Part shown: positions 41,797-45,116 of the stretch, one piece after another
Layout of the letters: each line of letters starts with the position of its first letter
Numbering within the stretch: the stretch's first letter is position 1
Source: JAMXLO01 sp035569235
GTDB taxonomy: Bacteria > Pseudomonadota > Alphaproteobacteria > Acetobacterales > Acetobacteraceae
Assembly: GCA_035569235.1 (NCBI GenBank)
Contig: DATMND010000143.1
Span: 1-45,116 of the forward strand
Reading direction: 5' to 3'
DNA: 45,116 nt
The notes under the pieces: generated by a model
Databases searched by the model: none
What the model was told of the DNA's origin: nothing
What the model saw: the letters and a program-made list of their open reading frames with translations, nothing else
Made by a program: the position numbers and the translations under genes

Positions 41797-43002
41797 ATGT
41801 CACCGGATGACTTCCCGGGGAGGCTCTCGCATTTGGACCGATTGGCGACCATAAGCGATTGGCTGGTGCGGCAGGGGCGCCTGACCCGCGAAAACTCGAC
41901 TTTGTTGGAACGCTTCTGCGAACAGCTCGTGGCCCAAAATGTAAACTTGGACCGATGCTGGCTGCATAATCGCGCCCTGCGTCCGAATTATGCCGGGGTG
42001 TCCCGTCTGTGGCAGAAGGGCAAGCCGCTCATCACCCGGCCGCTCGAATATGGTTTCGAAAGCACCCCGACATATCTCCATAGCCCGGTGCGATATGCGG
42101 TCGATCACAAGGGGTTCCATTACTGGCGGCTGGACCGGCCGGACCGCCCGCCATTCCCTGTCCTCGAGGAGCTTCGGCAGGACGGCTATGTCGGCTATGC
42201 CATCACGCCGCTGTTCTTCTCGGACGGGGCGATCAACGTGATTTCCTGGGCGACCAGGCAGCCCGGAGGCTTCAGCCCGGACGAACTGCTGCTGTTCGAA
42301 GGCTTGCTGCCAAGCCTTGCCGCTGTCGCGGAGATCCACAGCCTGCGGCGCTTCGCCAGCAGCCTGCTGACAACCTATGTCGGCCGAGAGCCTGGCGAGC
42401 GCATCCTGAAGGGCCAGGTCCGCCGCGGCGAAGTGCTGACCACCACCGGGGCCCTGATGCTGGCGGATCTGCGGGATTTCTCGGCAATGTCCGACACGCA
42501 TTCGCCCAGCCTGGTGATCGAAACCCTGAACCGGTATTTCGATTGCATCATCCCCCCGGTGCGCGAGCGCGGTGGCGAGGTCGTGGAGATCATGGGCGAT
42601 GGCATGCTCGTCATCTTCAACGAGAACGGGGGGCGGAATTCCCGACACGTCTGCCGGCTCGCGTTCGAGGCCGCGAAGACAGGCCTTGCCACGCTGGCGG
42701 AATCCAACGCAAGTGAACGGGCAATCGTCGGACCGGACAGCATCATCTTGCGTGCCGGTTTCGCCCTGCACCACGGACAGGTCTCGTACGGCAACATCGG
42801 CGCGGGAGACCGGCTGGACTTCACGATCATTGGCCCGGACGTGAACCTCACCAGCCGTATCGAACGGATCTGCCGAGTCATCGGCCGGGAGCTGATCATG
42901 TCCGCGAATTTCGCGGCCCTGCTGGACGATCCGACTTTTGCGATCGGCCATTTCGACCTACGAGGCTTTGCACGCAAGCAGCTTCTATTCGGGCTGGACT
43001 GA
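41797..43002 (+). CDS. class III adenylate/guanylate cyclase with unknown N-terminal sensor
   Basis: Encodes 401 residues. The C-terminal half is a class III cyclase domain with the two metal Asp, D224 (LADLRDFSAM) and D268 (EIMGDGMLVIF), and the transition-state region IIGPDVNLTSRIE. The N-terminal 190 residues have no recognisable domain; they are rich in His and aromatic residues (LHSPVRYAVDHKGFHYWRL) and are not membrane-bound. A helix (about 180-210) links sensor and cyclase. It faces a Crp/Fnr regulator across the intergenic region. Confidence 0.9.
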   Translation: MSPDDFPGRLSHLDRLATISDWLVRQGRLTRENSTLLERFCEQLVAQNVNLDRCWLHNRALRPNYAGVSRLWQKGKPLITRPLEYGFESTPTYLHSPVRYAVDHKGFHYWRLDRPDRPPFPVLEELRQDGYVGYAITPLFFSDGAINVISWATRQPGGFSPDELLLFEGLLPSLAAVAEIHSLRRFASSLLTTYVGREPGERILKGQVRRGEVLTTTGALMLADLRDFSAMSDTHSPSLVIETLNRYFDCIIPPVRERGGEVVEIMGDGMLVIFNENGGRNSRHVCRLAFEAAKTGLATLAESNASERAIVGPDSIILRAGFALHHGQVSYGNIGAGDRLDFTIIGPDVNLTSRIERICRVIGRELIMSANFAALLDDPTFAIGHFDLRGFARKQLLFGLD

Positions 43003-43173
43003 CGCCGGCGCCCTGGGCGCTGAAGGCCGGACGCGATCCCTAATGGCACGATCGCAATGCCCCCGACGCGCCTGCCACTCTTCTGGACTCTTGACCGCAT
43101 GCAGCCTGGGGCTTCATCGTCCATGTCGGCCGTGAGCAGGCATCGGCTGCGGGCAGGGGGATACGGGCAGGCA

Positions 43174-43731
43174 ATGGACCCGGTGGCAAGGGTCGCCGTG
43201 ACAGTTACGTTTCTCCGAATGGACCGGCCGCCGCCGGGTCCGTCTCCCGGACTGCCGAGCGACTTCCAGGTCGTGCGCGCTGCGGCGCCGACCGTGGCAT
43301 TCTACCGGTTTATCTACAACACAGTCGGGGCCGACTATGTGTGGTGGCTGCGCCGGACCATGCAGGATGGCGAACTGGGAGCGTTGCTGCGCGATCCTCT
43401 GGTGTCGATCCACACACTTTACAGCGACGGCGAGCCCGCCGGGTTCTTCGAGCTCGACGCGCGGAGCTGGCCGGATGTCAATTTGAGTTACTTTGGCCTG
43501 ATGCCGCACGCCATCGGCACCGGCGTCGGCTATCCGTTTCTGCGCCAGGCGGTCGACACGGCCTGGCGCCAGGGGCCGCGTGGCATGACGGTGAACACCT
43601 GCACCGCGGATCATCCGCGCGCGCTACCGACATATCTGCGTGCCGGTTTCCGCACCGTGCGGCAGGTGCGCGAGCTGTGGAGTGTGCCGCTGAAGCTGGG
43701 CATGCGGATTCCGGAGCATCTGCGGAGCTAG
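43174..43731 (+). CDS. GNAT-family N-acetyltransferase
   Basis: Encodes 185 residues from ATG 43174. The acetyl-CoA-binding strand and loop read LSYFGLMPHAIGTGVGYPFLRQAVDTAW, and the late motif HPRALPTYLRAGFRTVRQ is typical. FYRFIYNTVGADYVWWLRRTM suggests the substrate lid. An in-frame start at 43057 is unlikely because the added 39 residues look unconserved. The substrate is unknown. Confidence 0.83.
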   Translation: MDPVARVAVTVTFLRMDRPPPGPSPGLPSDFQVVRAAAPTVAFYRFIYNTVGADYVWWLRRTMQDGELGALLRDPLVSIHTLYSDGEPAGFFELDARSWPDVNLSYFGLMPHAIGTGVGYPFLRQAVDTAWRQGPRGMTVNTCTADHPRALPTYLRAGFRTVRQVRELWSVPLKLGMRIPEHLRS

Positions 43732-43912
43732 AGCTGGAATGCAGGCGAGCCGGTGCGAAATAACACCACCGGCGTAGCCGCGTAGCGCAACCGCGCGGGT
43801 GATTCGCTGAAGAAGTGCCCGCGTTCCCCGCGGCGCGGCCGGAAAATTGCCTGGAGAGATACCCAATTCACCAAGCAGCTTCCTGGCGCGCATGATATAC
43901 GCGCGCCGCTTG

Positions 43913-43937
43913 ATCTGGACCATCAATTGGTCCAGAT
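43913..43937. promoter_or_regulatory. palindromic operator of the toxin-antitoxin operon
   Basis: Perfect 10-bp arms ATCTGGACCA (43913-43922) and TGGTCCAGAT (43928-43937) with a TCAAT spacer, ending 11 bases before the antitoxin ATG. This is the expected position for autorepression by the antitoxin. A second dyad, GGCGCGC/GCGCGCC with TATAC between, lies just upstream and may include the promoter -10 region. Confidence 0.75.
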
Positions 43938-43948
43938 TGTCTGCCGCC

Positions 43949-44209
43949 ATGAGAACATCCGTCAGCCACGCGAAGGGGCAACTCACCGAACTGGTGAAGT
44001 TGGCGGAAGCCGGAGAGGAGGTTGTCCTCACTCGCTTCGGCCGGGACGTGGTTCGCCTGGTGCCTCTCAAGGCAGCGCCTTCGGCAGCCGATCGCAGGGC
44101 CGCCATGGAGCGCGCACGGGCTTACGGCCGTGCGCATGCGAAGCAGGGCCCGTCCGCGGCACGCAGTCAGGATTTCCTGTACGACAAGAAGACCGGACTG
44201 CCGAAGTGA
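43949..44209 (+). CDS. antitoxin of a VapBC-type pair (Phd/YefM-like)
   Basis: Encodes 86 residues. MRTSVSHAKGQLTELVKLAEAGEEVVLTRFGRDVVRLVP is, in pieces, the classical Phd/YefM N-terminal DNA-binding domain; the C-terminal half (AADRRAAMERARAYGRAH) would wrap the toxin. The ATG at 43949 starts the conserved domain. It overlaps the toxin gene by four bases (GTGA) and has a palindromic operator upstream. Confidence 0.87.
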   Translation: MRTSVSHAKGQLTELVKLAEAGEEVVLTRFGRDVVRLVPLKAAPSAADRRAAMERARAYGRAHAKQGPSAARSQDFLYDKKTGLPK

Positions 44210-44592
44210 TTGTTATCGATACGTCTGCGTTGATGGCGATTGTGTTGAACGAACCTCAGGCCGGACCGTGCATGACTGCGATCGAGCAGAATCGCGAACT
44301 GGCAATCTCGGCGGCCACGCTGGCAGAGACACTTGTGGTTGCGGCGCGAAGAGGCCTCGGTCCCGCGATGGAGCAACTGGTTGCGGATTTGACGATGGAG
44401 ACGGTCCCGGTCACGGCAGCCGGGGGGCGGCGTGTCGCCTCCGCATATGCGAGGTGGGGACGCGGCATTCACCGGGCCGCGCTGAATTTCGGAGATTGCT
44501 TCGCATACGCCCTGGCAAAGGAATATGGGTGCCCTCTGCTGTTTGTCGGCAACGACTTCGCTCGAACCGACATCGCTGGCGCAGTGCCCTGA
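44206..44592 (+). CDS. VapC-like PIN-domain toxin
   Basis: Encodes 128 residues from GTG 44206. The PIN-domain acids are complete: D5 (MIVIDTSAL), E41 (LAET), D97 (NFGDCFAYALA) and D117 (GNDF). VapC toxins are Mg-dependent endonucleases that cut tRNA or rRNA. The start is fixed by the overlap with the antitoxin stop. With all acids intact it should be active when freed from the antitoxin. Confidence 0.9.
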   Translation: MIVIDTSALMAIVLNEPQAGPCMTAIEQNRELAISAATLAETLVVAARRGLGPAMEQLVADLTMETVPVTAAGGRRVASAYARWGRGIHRAALNFGDCFAYALAKEYGCPLLFVGNDFARTDIAGAVP

Positions 44593-44606
44593 TCCACGGT
44601 GCGACC

Positions 44607-45116
44607 TCAGTCGATTACGATCCGCGGCCCGCTGCTACGCGCCACTGTTGCGCCTGACACCTTCTCCCACACGCGCGCGGCAATCGCGCCAAACGCCTTC
44701 GCCGCCTCGCTCTCCGGCGCAGCCGCTGAGATCGGGGTGCCGGCATCCGACGCCGTGCGAATGTCGAGCAGCAGCGGCACCTCGCCGAGAAACTCCGTCC
44801 CGAGGTGCTGCGCTTCCTTCCGCGCGCCGCCATGGCCGAAGATCTCGGCGCGGTGGCCGCAGGCGGGGCAACAGAAGAAGCTCATGTTCTCCACCAACCC
44901 CAGCACCGGCACGCGGGTCTTCTCGAACATCCGCACACCGCGGCGGGCGTCGATCAGGGCAATGTCCTGCGGCGTGGAGACGATGACCGCGCCGGTCAGC
45001 GCCACCCGCTGCGCCATCGTCAGTTGCGCGTCGCCGGTGCCGGGCGGCATGTCCACCACCAGGATGTCCAGCGCGCCCCACTCCACCTGGCCCATCATCT
45101 GCTCGAGCGCGCCCAT
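44607..45116 (-). CDS. mrp: Mrp/ApbC iron-sulfur cluster carrier ATPase (5' end cut off)
   Basis: The C-terminal 169 residues are in the window; the gene continues past the right edge. VEWGALDILVVDMPPGTGDAQLTMAQ is, over its length, the Mrp/NBP35 switch region, STPQDIALIDARRG follows, and CPACGH is the CxxC that bridges the Fe-S cluster in the dimer. The Walker A motif would lie outside. Mrp carries Fe-S clusters to target apoproteins. It converges on vapC with 14 bp between. Confidence 0.93.
   Translation of the reverse strand: MGALEQMMGQVEWGALDILVVDMPPGTGDAQLTMAQRVALTGAVIVSTPQDIALIDARRGVRMFEKTRVPVLGLVENMSFFCCPACGHRAEIFGHGGARKEAQHLGTEFLGEVPLLLDIRTASDAGTPISAAAPESEAAKAFGAIAARVWEKVSGATVARSSGPRIVID

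Noticed and set aside
1..45116. CRISPR arrays, tRNA or rRNA genes, riboswitches and prophage
   Set aside because: No regularly spaced repeats, no cloverleaf or rRNA core sequence, and no phage structural or integrase genes were recognised by reading; a covariance-model search would be needed to exclude small RNAs.

Overview
The window is high-GC chromosomal DNA (about two thirds G+C by eye) with the gene density and gene families of an alphaproteobacterium. The best internal clue is a GTTC-N7-GTTC direct repeat upstream of dinB, the LexA box of Alphaproteobacteria. The mix of GluQRS, fused CydDC-like exporter, GcvA-type LysR regulator, DUF2934 and chalcone-isomerase-like proteins would fit Rhodospirillales/Acetobacteraceae, but that placement is inference. 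No rRNA, tRNA, CRISPR array, prophage or intact mobile element was recognised. Both edges cut genes: an alpha/beta hydrolase at the left and an Mrp/ApbC ATPase at the right.

Layout. 0-5.3 kb: a carboxylesterase fragment, gluQ, a Tyr/Gly-rich lipoprotein, a secreted unknown, OsmC, a Sel1-repeat exported protein and a small unknown protein. 5.3-9.0 kb (minus strand): a probable catabolic run of Baeyer-Villiger-type flavin monooxygenase, LigB-type extradiol dioxygenase, a frameshifted GNAT acetyltransferase and a NIPSNAP protein. 9.3-9.8 kb: the C-terminal remnant of an IS701/IS4-like transposase. 9.9-12.5 kb: rhodanese and cysteine synthase, closely divergent, then a sulfotransferase-DUF1232 fusion; together a sulfur-flavoured group. 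12.7-17.4 kb: a LysR regulator divergent from a 1232-residue CydDC-like exporter whose coding sequence carries an in-frame REP-like palindrome.

18.5-25.6 kb (minus strand): a compact six-gene operon consisting of a secreted metallo-beta-lactamase-fold hydrolase, ABC ATPase, ABC-2 permease, GldG-like protein, DUF4340-like protein and HupE/UreJ-like membrane protein. It is followed by a second MBL-fold hydrolase and a chalcone-isomerase-like exported protein. The operon is the best candidate for an undescribed system in the window: a Gld-type ABC machine physically tied to a HupE/UreJ-type protein, with a His-rich loop in the GldG subunit. 25.9-28.3 kb: GlcG-like, LLM flavin-dependent oxidoreductase and an orphan NMT1/THI5-like protein without signal peptide.

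28.3-30.6 kb: an amylase C-terminal remnant, then alkB and dinB diverging around a LexA box (DNA-damage response). 30.7-33.5 kb: small secreted and unknown proteins around a two-domain type I extradiol dioxygenase-like VOC protein. 33.5-36.3 kb: cell-wall genes (DUF2272 lipoprotein, serine hydrolase, M15 peptidase). 36.3-40.6 kb: an overlapping three-gene operon of exported alpha/beta hydrolase, membrane-embedded spermidine-synthase-like protein and Tat-exported protein-isoaspartate methyltransferase. 40.7-43.0 kb: a Crp/Fnr regulator divergent from a class III nucleotide cyclase, a plausible cAMP module. 43.2-45.1 kb: a GNAT, a VapBC-type toxin-antitoxin pair with a palindromic operator, and mrp.
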